Shown piece by piece: positions 36,726 to 47,044 of a stretch of 64,000 nt of DNA (its first letter is position 1; each line of letters starts with the position of its first letter). Source of the stretch: Cadophora sp. MPI-SDFR-AT-0126 (Eukaryota > Ascomycota > Leotiomycetes > Helotiales > Ploettnerulaceae); contig JAGMVK010000010.1 in assembly GCA_020747065.1 (NCBI GenBank), positions 1-64,000 on the forward strand, written 5' to 3'. A program made the position numbers and the translations under genes. The notes under the pieces were generated by a model that did not search any database, was not told the DNA's origin, and was given only the letters and a program-made list of their open reading frames with translations.

Positions 36726-36781
36726 ATGACGAGGTTGCCGGTTCGATTCCGTCCAGAGGCATGTCAAGTCTGCGGGGCTTA

Positions 36782-36787
36782 TTTTTT
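36782..36787 (+). terminator. Pol III terminator candidate (T6)
   Basis: Six T residues 21 bp beyond the tRNA 3' end. A longer T8 run follows near 36837. Confidence 0.7.
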
Positions 36788-37167
36788 GCAATAAATTTGA
36801 CTTTGTAGTCGCAGGCACATTCTACTTGTGATTATATTTTTTTTGCAGTTTTGGACGGAGAATCGCTTTGGAATTTTGCTCTTTCGTACAATTTTTGAGG
36901 AAAGATCCTGTGCAGTTGAGGCCCACAGTGGAGACCATTGGCCGACGAATGACGACGGGTTGACAGTTTCCAGAAAAGATCGGAAGAAAGTGTGAACATT
37001 CCGATAAATGTTTTGAATTATTAATATTGCATTTACTCAAGATACTTCAAGTCCAAACCCCGCGTCGCAGACTTTGTAGTGACTGAAATCGAAATGGGGA
37101 GATGCCGGAAGCCGGACCGAGAATTCGTGATTCCACAGGTAAAGGACTCGCAACGGATTCCATCACT

Positions 37168-38944
37168 TCAATCAATAATATAATTCTTAAATTCCCTCGT
37201 CTTCACACCTCTCGCAAACATCAAATCCAGCTCCTCAAAAGTCCTACCTTTCGTCTCCGGAACCCTGAACCAACACCAAATCAAGCACACAACGGACAAA
37301 CCACCTATATTTCCCGATTAGTGGTGTTGCGGGCTCGCTTAGCTCTCAGATGTGTAAACTCACCAAAGAAAAATCCCATCTTTCCTCGCATGTTGGCTTG
37401 ATCAGGATTGATCATGTAAGGGATCGCCACGGTCATTACGATGCCTACGAGAGCTTGTGCTGCGGTTGCTACTGCGATGGTTTTGGTGCGGACTTTGGTG
37501 GCTGATACTTCGCAGAAGATGGTGTAGCAGACTGGGCCAATGCTGAGATCGAAGACTCCGTTCCAGATAATCTGAGGGTGCATGTCAGTTGCATGCCACA
37601 CTTGAGAGAGAATAGCATCCTACCATGAGCGTTGACTGTGCCCAGATGACTCCGGGTCTATTCTCGTAGTTGGGAGCGCAATCCAAGATACCGATGATGA
37701 ACATGATGAGTGTGAGGAAAGCGAGTCCAATGTTATAGATTCGCCTTCGGCCCCACGTCGACAGAAAGATCCATGATATACAGGTGCATACCCATCCCAA
37801 GGCGAGATAGCCAACACTCATGTTGAATGACTTTTGTCCGTCGAGGCCAGCGACTGAAAACATGAGTAACAATCCAAGCCACGACTTCAGGAGCACTTAC
37901 GCTGAAAGAACAGTGCCGCATACCCCACCATGTATATTCCACTGAATACCTGAGTAGTAAACACTGCAACCGATATCTCTGTTCGTCGAATATTCACTTT
38001 ATTGAAGACATCCCAATAAGTGACACCCGTTTGCATTTCAAACTCCAGCTTATCCGTTTCTATCATCATCGCTAGAACGAGCTTATTGTTGACTGCTGAA
38101 GACGACAAGCGATTCAAAGATCGTTCCGCCTCCTCTATCCGATTCTGTCTGATCAGCCACCACGGTGACTCCGGCGCAAATGGGATCCCGCAAAGAATGA
38201 TGATAGGCCATAGCCACTGTATGGCAAACGGAGTACTGTACGCCCAGTGATTATCCAGCTGTGAAGAACCGGCAATGACACCGTTTGCAAGGAGCTGGCC
38301 AGTGACAAAACACAAATTGATATACGCTGTGAGATGTCCTCGAAGAGCAATAGGGCACACTTCCGAGGCGTAAGTCGGAGCGATGGTCGTGTACATTCCC
38401 AGGATGAGACCGCCGATTAGCTCGCCGACTAGCAGGACTTCGATGGATCGAGCGAAGAACTGCATGAATATGAACGCTGCCGTACCCACAACACAAGCTG
38501 CGAAGGTCTGAAGAAATCAGCGCGCATTCAATAGAATGAAATGAGGCATACCCATTTCCTACCATACCTCTCCATAGGATAACTAGCCGCCAGCGCACCA
38601 ACAACCTGTCCGATCGGATTTCCCATACCGAGCGCCGTCTGCCATGGCGCGCTGATGATATACGATCCCTTATAGAGATAGCCAAAGTCTCTTTGGAATG
38701 CAGGAGTAGCATACAAGCTGCCGAGCAATTGGGGATCGAAGGCTGTCATGATTACTCCGAGAGAGAAGAAGGCTGACCAGCCGATGGCGGAGGGGTAGAG
38801 CTTGACTCCTTCCATGAAGGTCATTTCGTGCTCGATCTCTGTGGCGCGGCGGGCTTCGTCGCCGATTTCTTTGTGGGAGACGTCATTTCGAGATGTTTTC
38901 TCGGGTGCTGCTTCTTCGGTCAGATTTGCCTCTGGCTTCTCCAT
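37168..38944 (-). CDS. MFS sugar transporter, alpha-glucoside permease type
   Basis: Five exons (38944-38552, 38507-37901, 37853-37624, 37571-37364, 37304-37168), 524 residues. The N-terminus is hydrophilic and charged, then come the 12 helices of a sugar porter. Family motifs are MERYGRK (loop 2-3), PTYASEVCPIALRGHLTAY (after helix 4), PESPWWLIRQNR (after helix 6), then STWGRRRIYN and the C-terminal PETKGRTFEELD. The sequence between helices 1 and 2 (FDPQLLGSLYATPAF) and the central loop are closest to fungal maltose/alpha-glucoside permeases rather than hexose carriers. It should act as a proton symporter in the plasma membrane. It is divergent from the GH27 alpha-galactosidase gene, which suggests joint control and uptake of released oligosaccharides. 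Confidence 0.9.
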
Positions 38945-39683
38945 ATTGTTTTGGGTCTGCTTGGACTGTACGTGTTTGCTGTGTGTGTTCAGAATTCCAG
39001 ATGTCTGCTAGCAAAAAAAGTGGTGAACGGAGGTTTCAAGAAGATATGTCATCCATTATTCGAATGGATGCATATAACACGGGAACTATCCATGATGATC
39101 AAGCATTCCGATAAGCATCGAGATCTCCGAGTTGCTCATCTGGGACTGCAAAACATGACTGGCGATGGGAGCTGATAGCATCGTCGCATTTGTTTCCCAT
39201 TACCCCGCTCTTGGTATCTCATATTTGCTGAAAGCATTCGCCAAAGTAACGTCACAGCAAGATAGCCCTGTAAGTGCATGGATATATATAGTATAAATTC
39301 TTGCCAAGATATGTTGATGGTAGGATTCGTGTGGTATTGGCTTGCAGCAGTGCCGTAGCTCGGCATGATGTTCTGGATAATTTCTCATTGCTGACATGAT
39401 GTCGGGTAAAACACAGAGACCAGCGTGACTTTGACTTTATCCTCAATCAGGGGTGAATGAACGCTTTGAACTTGATTGGAAGAAATGGAAAGAGGCGTTC
39501 AGAACTGAAGAGGTGCTCGTGTTTGATTGATCAATTGAAAAGGCGAAGGTCACACGGCTTTTCACGAGAATGAATCTCGTCAGGAACGAATTTGAAAATA
39601 TTCAGAAATCTACCTGGTTTACAGACAGCGAAAAATTGATGTCTTGTACGTTCTGAGGTGTTTCTGCCCACATAATTTCTAAA
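38945..39683. promoter_or_regulatory. Divergent promoter region, permease / alpha-galactosidase
   Basis: About 740 bp between head-to-head start codons of two sugar-use genes. No individual regulator site can be assigned with confidence. Confidence 0.5.
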
Positions 39684-41033
39684 ATGTCTTTGAACCGAAT
39701 TTTGGTTCTGGCGGTAGCCAGCTTCTTTCCATCCGGACTGTGCAAAACTACCATTTCGCCCTCGGCATCACCAACCATTGACTCGACTACCAGTCTATAC
39801 TCTCCAGGTCCAGCTGAAACAAATGCAGGTGCTTTGAGCAATGGTCTCGCTCTAACACCACCAATGGGTTGGAGCAGCTGGAACCAGTTCGGAGATCAAA
39901 TTGACGAAGACCTGATCAAAGACACCATGGACACAATGGCATCAAACGGCTTGAAAGACGCCGGTTATGTATTCGTCAATCTCGATGATGGATGGCAACG
40001 CTACAAAGGGAACAGATCGGACAATCCCCTGGAAGTCGATCCCGACAAGTTTCCCAGCGGCATGAAATCACTCGCAGACTATGCTCACGCAAATGGCTTC
40101 AAGCTGGGGATTTACTCCGGTCCTGGCCAGATGACTTGTGCTGGGTACACTGGCAGCGAAGGACACGAAGATGAGGATGCAGCGATGTTTGCATCTTGGG
40201 GCATCGATCATCTGAAATACGACAGCTGCTGCTCGAGCGGGGAGGAAGCACCAAGGTCAGAGATGGAAGAGATTGCCATGAAGATGTCGAAGTCTTTACT
40301 TGCACAATCGCATCCAATTGTCTACCATTTCTGCCACTGTGGGTGGGCTGATGTGTGGGAATGGGCTGCAGGTGAAGGTGCCAATCAATGGCGCATTGGT
40401 CAAGACATCTCGGATGACTTCAATTATCCTGGGAATCGGGAGAAGTACTACTTCGATGTGCTAGATATGCTGGATCGTGGAAATGATCTTGTGCAGTATT
40501 CTGGACCTGGGCATTGGAACGACTATGACATGCTGATTGTTGGGCTGAATGGGAACAGCTCTCAGCTTGTGGGAACAGGGGCTTCCAACATCGAGTACAG
40601 GACGCACTTCAGCATGTGGGCAATGGTAGCTTCACCACTTCTCATCGGATCTGATGTCCGTGCTCTCGACGCATACTCTCTAGAAACGCTTTCAAACAAA
40701 GAAGTAATTGCAATCAACCAGGATCCACTCGGAATCTCAGCTGAGAGTGTTGGGATTGGAGAGGATGAGGACCTGCAGGTGTACGCGAAAGAAATGTCTG
40801 ACGGGAGTTATGCTGTCGCTCTCTTGAATCGTGGGAGCTTCACAGCGGAGATGAGCGTGAGTCCACGTCGAGATCTTACCATGGAATGGGATACCTTTCG
40901 AGTTCGGGATTTGTGGAAACACAAGGAGGGGCTGTATGATGTTCCGTACACTGTGGAGGTGATGCCTCATGAAGCGAAGATACTGAGACTGTGGGAGGTC
41001 CCAGCGAACGCGTCAATGTGCTTCTTTCATTAA
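39684..41033 (+). CDS. Secreted GH27 alpha-galactosidase
   Basis: A single exon of 449 residues. The signal peptide is MSLNRILVLAVASFFPSGLC, followed by a short Ser/Thr/Pro-rich spacer to about residue 50. The catalytic domain starts at LALTPPMGWSSWNQFG. It has VNLDDGWQ, GFKLGIYS, the nucleophile Asp in HLKYDSC (~180) and the acid/base Asp in RIGQD (~241), then GPGHWNDYDML and SPLLIGSDVR. The C-terminal beta domain is present (VYAKEMSDGSYAVALLNRG). The enzyme removes terminal alpha-1,6-galactose from galactomannan, raffinose and similar sugars outside the cell. It faces a sugar permease gene on the opposite strand. Confidence 0.95.
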   Translation: MSLNRILVLAVASFFPSGLCKTTISPSASPTIDSTTSLYSPGPAETNAGALSNGLALTPPMGWSSWNQFGDQIDEDLIKDTMDTMASNGLKDAGYVFVNLDDGWQRYKGNRSDNPLEVDPDKFPSGMKSLADYAHANGFKLGIYSGPGQMTCAGYTGSEGHEDEDAAMFASWGIDHLKYDSCCSSGEEAPRSEMEEIAMKMSKSLLAQSHPIVYHFCHCGWADVWEWAAGEGANQWRIGQDISDDFNYPGNREKYYFDVLDMLDRGNDLVQYSGPGHWNDYDMLIVGLNGNSSQLVGTGASNIEYRTHFSMWAMVASPLLIGSDVRALDAYSLETLSNKEVIAINQDPLGISAESVGIGEDEDLQVYAKEMSDGSYAVALLNRGSFTAEMSVSPRRDLTMEWDTFRVRDLWKHKEGLYDVPYTVEVMPHEAKILRLWEVPANASMCFFH

Positions 41034-41117
41034 TGGTAGCTCACACATCAGTTGGAGATGTCAGCAGTGTGCGAAAGTCGATAATTTCAACTCGATATCG
41101 AGGCTTCGCCAAACCAT

Positions 41118-41745
41118 CTAGACCTTATGCTTCTGAGCGTCTGCATCGTAATAACAGTGCATTTCCAGTCCGGCTTTCTCATAGCCGCACTTAACGTAGA
41201 AACCCTCCTTTGCTGGACTACAGTCAAGGATTGTCTGCTTCTGGTCAACATCATGACATTCACGCACGCCGACCAGATAACATACCTTGTAACATGCAGT
41301 CTTCTCAGCAATGTGACCCAAAAATTGGAGTAGCTTCAACCCCAATCTCTTTCCCTGTTGATCTTCAGCGATAGCGATGTCTTCGATGTGCCCCTGGACT
41401 CCTAATTTGTATAGACTAAACTGTCAGCCAACATTCCCGCACGTCGAAGCTCACTCACAATTTCTTTTCCACAACCAGAGTTCCCGTCCCAACGATTCTC
41501 TTCTCAACATCTCCATCCTTCTGAACAAGCACTACCACATAGTACGTGCCATTAGATTCCTTCAACGCATCAAATCGGTCAGTCCATTCCTCCTCGGTGA
41601 TCTCGCCAACGTGGGTGAGCCCACGGAGAACATCCAGATGGCCAAGCTTGAAATCGCCTCGCTGTAGGGGCCGACAAATATATCCTTCAGGAAGCGACTC
41701 CAAGGTCTTCGGAGAGATGAGATCTTTTGAGAAGAGGGTGGCCAT
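41118..41745 (-). CDS. Glucosamine-6-phosphate N-acetyltransferase (GNAT family)
   Basis: Three exons (41745-41459, 41415-41286, 41240-41118), 179 residues, the usual length for GNA1. Motifs are GVQGHIEDIAIAEDQQGKRL (acetyl-CoA binding: ED, then QxxGxxL), HIAEKTACYKK, TILDCSPAKEGFYVKCGY and GLEMHCYY. GNA1 makes N-acetylglucosamine-6-phosphate from glucosamine-6-phosphate and acetyl-CoA, on the path to UDP-GlcNAc for chitin, N-glycans and GPI anchors. Both introns are short and typical. It ends 85 bp from the alpha-galactosidase stop on the other strand (convergent). Confidence 0.9.
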
Positions 41746-43037
41746 TTTGAGGTTGGCAGTGCAGTGATAGTGTGGAAAACTTGACCGTCAAAGGTGGGGG
41801 AGTTAGGTTAGCGCGGGGTTAATCAGAAATTATCCAAGCGGGATTTTGGGAATCTCGCTGGCAAACATCGCCAGGCTATCCGGCGCTGCAAAATCAGGGG
41901 TCGCTCGCCAATCTACAGGCTATTGATCGCTAATGAAGCGCTATAACTGTAGTTTATTCAGCGTGGTGGGGCTGTCAATTTTGAACAACTTTAGGGCGAC
42001 AGAGAAACTTTCTCCAATAATAATCTTTGAAAACCCGTGAGCTTTTGGAAATCCTGGAACTGCTCGGAAGATGTAATGGGAATCAGGTGGCATAAACATC
42101 GGTGGAGGCTCTGCACTTGTGAAGTGATGTGGCAAATTTTTCTCGGCATCTCATCCTAGGCTACGAATCGTAAACAAGTCGATGTAGTATTCGCGACGCG
42201 TCATCTATCATCAACTTTGGCAAAATTCAACCCAATTAAGGTTACTGAATTGTGACAATTTGTATTCTTTTTGTACAGTTTGTCAAGGCACGAAATTAAG
42301 TCCTTGCTAGAGTGGTCATCCACGCCGTAGCTTACCATTCCTCTCATCGGAATCGGAGCTTTCTCAGTGAGGAATTCTACCAACGAACGTGATACCAATC
42401 GCTTGATCCATGCGCCTCAGATCCCCCAAGAACCCCCAAGATTGACCGTAGATCCCAAGACAATCAAGCCTTACGGATCTCGGACAATACTCTACACCCC
42501 ATTCCATGTATCCCTGCTCATCCCAAGGTCGAATCAGGCCTTGTAAACAGCTGTCAAACACGGTTTGAGATCACAAGCCTCAAGTGAGCAGAGCATGTTT
42601 CAGCGTTGTCTGCTGTTTCTTCGTCGCTTACGGGTCTCGACCGGGGGACCGAGTGTTTGTCTCAAGGTCACATGAGTCTTTGATTTGTCGCAAGCAATTC
42701 TGGGGTTGAATGCTCACGTTTGGCATCAATCAAGGATCATTATCGACATTGGGGAAAGTCTTCAAGAATTTTCTGCAAGGTGAAGTTTCAAAGAAGCTCA
42801 GTATAATCGTGTTCCGTGGCAGAGAAGCATGTCAACCAACGGCAGCTGGGCTCGCCAATTGACATCCAGTCCAAGACGATTTCTTTCAATGAAGGTAAAT
42901 ATAGTTGGTATTCTGTTTTAGTGACAGTTGAGTCAGTACTTCCACTAGTCTAGCTCCTGCATTTCTCTACCCTAGGTTTATGACGATGACATATATGTTG
43001 CATGAAAGTCCACAAGTCTACCTGCTACTTGCTTCAA
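41746..43037. other. Intergenic, no confident gene
   Basis: Minus-strand frames at 42201-42398 and 42364-42561 look faintly protein-like (WDEQGYMEWGVEYCPRS) but could not be joined into a model. Confidence 0.45.
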
Positions 43038-44648
43038 CTAACCGACAAATGGAAGAGCCTTGGTTGGACCTTGAACCTTGTTTCGTCGAGTGGAGATTTT
43101 TGGTCCCGATGAAGCTGCTGCTGCTGCTTGTGGGTCAGATCCTCCAAACATTGCCTCGGCCAAGAAAACTCCTCCATTTGCTTGTCTTGCGATCATTGAT
43201 CTCAACTCGCTCATGGTCATCGTGACGCTTCCAGCAGGCTCTGCTACTCCTGTCCCTTCAGTGCCAGATCCACCCGCTGTCGTGGTGCCATTGATCCCAA
43301 CCTCGCCTGCTGGTGGTGTTGATGTCTGGCCAGCCGGTTGTGTGGTCTGTCCAGTTGCCTTTGCCATGGTGACGATGAACTCTCCGTTAATGTTGTTGAC
43401 TGGGATCGCTACTCGTGCATTGACTTGATCAATGGCAGCGCTTGCCGCGATAGGTGTGAATGTTGGGGACAAGAGCAATTGGGTTGCAACAGGGTTGTTT
43501 TGAGTTGGGGTTTGGTCTTGTCTCTTCACCTTGTTGGGCTGGATGTTGGTGGCTCCTCCTGGGTTCAGGAGAAGGGATCTCTGAGCAACGCCGAGAGTGA
43601 TCGCACCATTTGCATCTATGCCCATAGCAGTGGCCATTTGCATCACGCGGTCGGTGTTAACTGGTAGTGTAAGCAGAGAACTGTGAATTATGGAAGTCGA
43701 TACTTACGAGGAAGTTGGACAACGGCCTGCATTTGATTTAGATTAGGCTGAACACCACCCAAGTTGGTCGTAACTAAATACCGATAGTTGTCTAAAATAT
43801 TTCCTTAGCAATTGCGTGAAGAGGAAATACATCAAAGCTTACTGATTGGAGCGCCAACTTGAGAAGTCATCGTCGTACTGACACCATTGACAACGTCGGT
43901 GTTAACGGTCATTTGCTGGGTCGCCTTCAGTGACATGCGGAATCCATCATTGAACTCAATCTCTTGAATGCCAGATCCAGTAACGTTGACCATTTGGCCG
44001 AAGGGGCTCAACACGTTGCTTGTCTCCGTTGTCATGCGTCCAATTGCCATGTATTCACCATCGATGTTTGTCATCTTGACGATACGAACTGTGTTATCGG
44101 TTCTATACTACATGAGAGATGTTTTTAAATCGATCTAGGGGACTCACGTGTTGACACTCTTGATTCCCTCCATGACCATCCATGCTTGCTTGTCGGGAGA
44201 CAGTTTTGCGACGAATGTGTTCTCGGGAGAGATATTGCCAGCCTGCTGAAGCATGGTTGGATCCATTGGAAGCTCAATTTGAGCACCAACGAGATCGATC
44301 GCCCCATTTGTTGCAATTGTCATCGAGTTTTGCTGTAACTGAACAAACGGTTGTCCTGTTGAACCGACAACATGATTTGCAGACAGTGGTGCGGGATTTT
44401 GATTGACGATCAGCTGGCGCTGGGTCTGGGAGAAAGTCTCGACCACGGAATTATCTGGTAATATGACTCGGGTGAGTTGCATCTAAGAATATTAGTGACA
44501 ATCATCTCGAAGGAGTACTAGTAGCTCGTACATTCCCGTTCAAATTGACCACTTGATTCCACCCAACATTTTGATCTTGGCAGGTGACTGAGCCCAAGAA
44601 AATCGAGCTGACCAGCAGAACACGTACGCGAGAATTAAAGTGAAGCAT
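43038..44648 (-). CDS. Secreted protein of unknown family, 472 residues
   Basis: Five exons (44648-44532, 44482-44148, 44102-43843, 43791-43708, 43660-43038), all in phase. The N-terminus MLHFNSRVRVLLVSSIFLGS is a signal peptide with cleavage near TCQ. The first ~290 residues are Gln/Asn/Thr-rich and beta-like (FSQTQRQLIVNQNPAP, SPENTFVAKLSPDKQAW, ATQQMTVNTDV). Then comes KVKRQDQTPTQ, a dibasic site that could be cut by a Kex2-type protease, followed by a Gly/Thr/Ala-rich C-terminal part. No catalytic motif or known fold is recognised. It is the first of four genes for secreted, low-complexity proteins in the next 7 kb. Confidence 0.75.
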
Positions 44649-45697
44649 TATTAAAGGCCACCGGGGCCGTACTAAACGATACTATTGATGTAAACGCAAG
44701 GAATGAATGAGAAAGTATGGTTGGAGATTTAACTTGGCCGAGAACCACCGAATAAAGTAGAAAAGTATGGTGGCTCGGACATCTCGAAGATCACATCTTC
44801 CGTGAAGGCTGGGCATCGTGTTGCATGACTTAAGCGGATAACTAGGCGTCCGAAGTATCATTAAGCTCATGTTTGCGAAGCGTATCCGTATGTACATGGA
44901 CAAGAAGCAGCGCGAGAGGATGGAGGCTGAAATGTTTCAAGCAACCAAACGGCTTGTGCCGCCAGCAGAAAAGATAAATATACAACTTCGCAACCTGGCG
45001 TTTTTAAGCTTCATTTAAAGCTTTGAGTGGACGGCAGACCCCAACAGGTTTTTTGCCGTTTTGAGCATGGGTGGCCTTGTCACCAAGACGTTCATTGCCT
45101 TGGACCAGATCTTGGCAGGCCTATTCCAATGTATCGGACTTGAAACTTCGATGGCAAGGCGTGGCCAGGGCACGCGTTCGCAGATCACGTACCCTGCTTC
45201 AATACCATGGGATTCTGTCCTCGGAACCACTGGAGCCGAGTGATTTGGTACTGTCCGCCAGCAGTCAATCTTGCGAAGTAGATTGTTCATCACCTGGCCC
45301 AAGCGAGGTCAGTGACGACGAGCATGCTTCATGATGTTATTCACACATTGACCTATTTCGAGGGTCAGTATCATTGACAGAGTATTGCGAGATCTTTTGC
45401 GCGTCGGTACTTAGCGATAGTTTCGTGCGTGGAGAGAAGAGTATATCGTTGTGCTCGAGAGCGATTCGGCCGGGTCGAGTCTTGCGAGACAGCAATCTCG
45501 TCGTTTCGACATGACGCTACCTCTGTATATACTGTAAAATCACATCACGTCATGGGGTAAATTTGGTTGAATTCCACAATATTATTATTCATTGTCTTCT
45601 ATATCCTAATCGAGTCCAAATTCAGATTATTGATCTCAAGACACAGTCTTCGAGTGTAAATAAACGGGAGCAAATAGCCGAAAGCTGCAAAATATCA
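44649..45697. other. Intergenic, no confident gene
   Basis: A minus-strand frame at 45015-45302 (CERVPWPRLAIEV) is the only faint candidate and has no recognised motif. Confidence 0.45.
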
Positions 45698-46388
45698 CTA
45701 AATCACAATAAAAACACCTGCCATGATATATCCCACCCATACCATCGCTTTAAATCTTCCCGTATTCATAGTTCCCACGCTGGCTGCAGGTATAGTCGCG
45801 TTTCCTGCTGCAGGCTGCGCCCCTTGAATGCCTCCAGTCGGATTCGTCGTGGTGTTGCTTCCTTGAATAATCCCGGCCGTCGTCAGGGTCGCCGGGTTGA
45901 TTCCAGCTGGTAGCGTAGGAGCTGCAGCCATAGGTACTCCTGCTGAATTCATAGCTGGAGGTGCAGTCGCTTGTGCTGCTGGACCACCGACAATTCCAGC
46001 CACTGCCAGTGAAGCTGAGTTGATCGATGGCGCAGGGGCACTGTCTGGTTGTGGAATTCCAGCCGCCTCATTCAGTTTCATTGAACCAGCAATGATCGCA
46101 GCTGTCATCAAAGGCTTTAAGTCGATAATGGGGTCGCCAGCCGCTGGTGCAGGTCCTGTTGCTAGTGGCATCAATGGTGCCGGCATTGCACCTTGAGGTG
46201 GAGGTGGTTGATTTGATCCTCCAGCAGCGGGAGGAGCGATAATTCCTGCGGTCATCAATGGAGATTCGCTGATGATTGCGGTTTGCGCCTGGTGTCGTTA
46301 GCAAATGATCACAGAGGAAAGTTTCTGTTAAGTTCACCTGTGCTAGGGCGAGCAGTTCCAAGACAATCAAGACGTTGTATGCCCTCAT
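45698..46388 (-). CDS. Secreted or surface protein with repeated TAGII motifs
   Basis: Exon 1 (46388-46338) encodes the signal peptide MRAYNVLIVLELLALAQ. Exon 2 (46288-45698) follows a standard intron; 213 residues in all. The mature part is Ala/Pro/Gly-rich with a repeated short unit: PLMTAGIIAPP, PLMTAAIIAGS, SLAVAGIVGGP, TLTTAGIIQGS, preceded by TAIISES. The spacing is about 40 residues and the spacers are Pro/Ala-rich. The C-terminus is hydrophobic (MVWVGYIMAGVFIVI), so it may be GPI-anchored or membrane-tethered. No known family. It could be a structural cell-wall or hydrophobic-surface protein. Confidence 0.75.
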
Positions 46389-47044
46389 GTTGCCGGTGTG
46401 ATCTAGCGAATTGTTTCTGTTGGAGAAGGTGAAAGTATGATTGAGAGTGGAAATGATAAGTATAGGATTGAAAGAGATTGAAGAGTCCCTCTTGCGCCAG
46501 TGACTGCGCAAAATCCTACCCCGGAAGAGACACCCGTGTTGGCCAGCAAGCATGATTCGTCGAGTCTGACATGAGGTCGAGAAGTGAGTTCCCGTATCCG
46601 GTGTGTCAAGAACGAACTTACTGAAACGAACGCCACAATGGGCATGGTTTCTATAATGCCCGTGCCAAAGTAGTTACAAGCAGAATGGTTTGAAACGTCA
46701 AACAAAATGTTCCGCAACTACTTGTAGGAAACATCCCTGTTCAATAAGCTTATTCAGAGATCGGACGAAAGTCACGAAACAAAGTTATCCATTTACGGCA
46801 GTTGATGCGACACGAGAATCGTGCTTTTTACCCTTCAACGAGACTGCTGTGGCGACTGTTCTATCAACAATGACAATTTTGATGGTCTTGTGTAATCTCG
46901 ATAATTTTCTCTCCTATGTGCAGTCTATGAACAGTAATTAAACGAGTGGAAATATACATTCGCGATTATGATTGATATCCTGTGTCCTGATTCTAATCCA
47001 GTCTGCATGATCTGTTTCGTCGGTCTTCCAGCGATCCGCTTCTT
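46389..47044. other. Intergenic, no gene seen
   Basis: Upstream region of the TAGII-repeat gene and 3' flank of the ferritin-like gene. Confidence 0.55.

Larger units (their letters stand above)
36614..36761 (+). tRNA. tRNA-Thr (anticodon AGT) with a D-loop insert and an anticodon-loop intron
   Basis: The acceptor stem GCCTCTG (36614-36620) pairs perfectly with CAGAGGC (36754-36760), followed by discriminator A. The D arm is GCTC...GAGC. The anticodon stem is CGTCA/TGACG with loop CTAGTA plus A, anticodon AGT at 36703-36705. A 19-nt intron (36707-36725) sits one base 3' of the anticodon, the canonical eukaryotic position. The T arm is GCCGG-TTCGATT-CCGTC, with one C-T mismatch. The B box GGTTCGATTCC is intact. 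The D loop AAT|GGTA is broken by a 57-bp insert (36630-36686); without it the sequence is a normal tRNA. Because the insert starts with GTG, the A box still reads TAGCTCAATGTG, one base from consensus. It may be a functional gene needing an extra processing step, or a pseudogene. Confidence 0.85.

Noticed and set aside
39602..39841. Minus-strand frame opposite the alpha-galactosidase start
   Set aside because: It looks protein-like, but the plus strand there encodes a good signal peptide and spacer in frame with the GH27 domain, so it is an antisense shadow.
43078..43428. Plus-strand frame over the secreted-protein gene
   Set aside because: It is the complement of a Gly/Thr/Ala-rich exon; the minus model has signal peptide and consistent splice phases.
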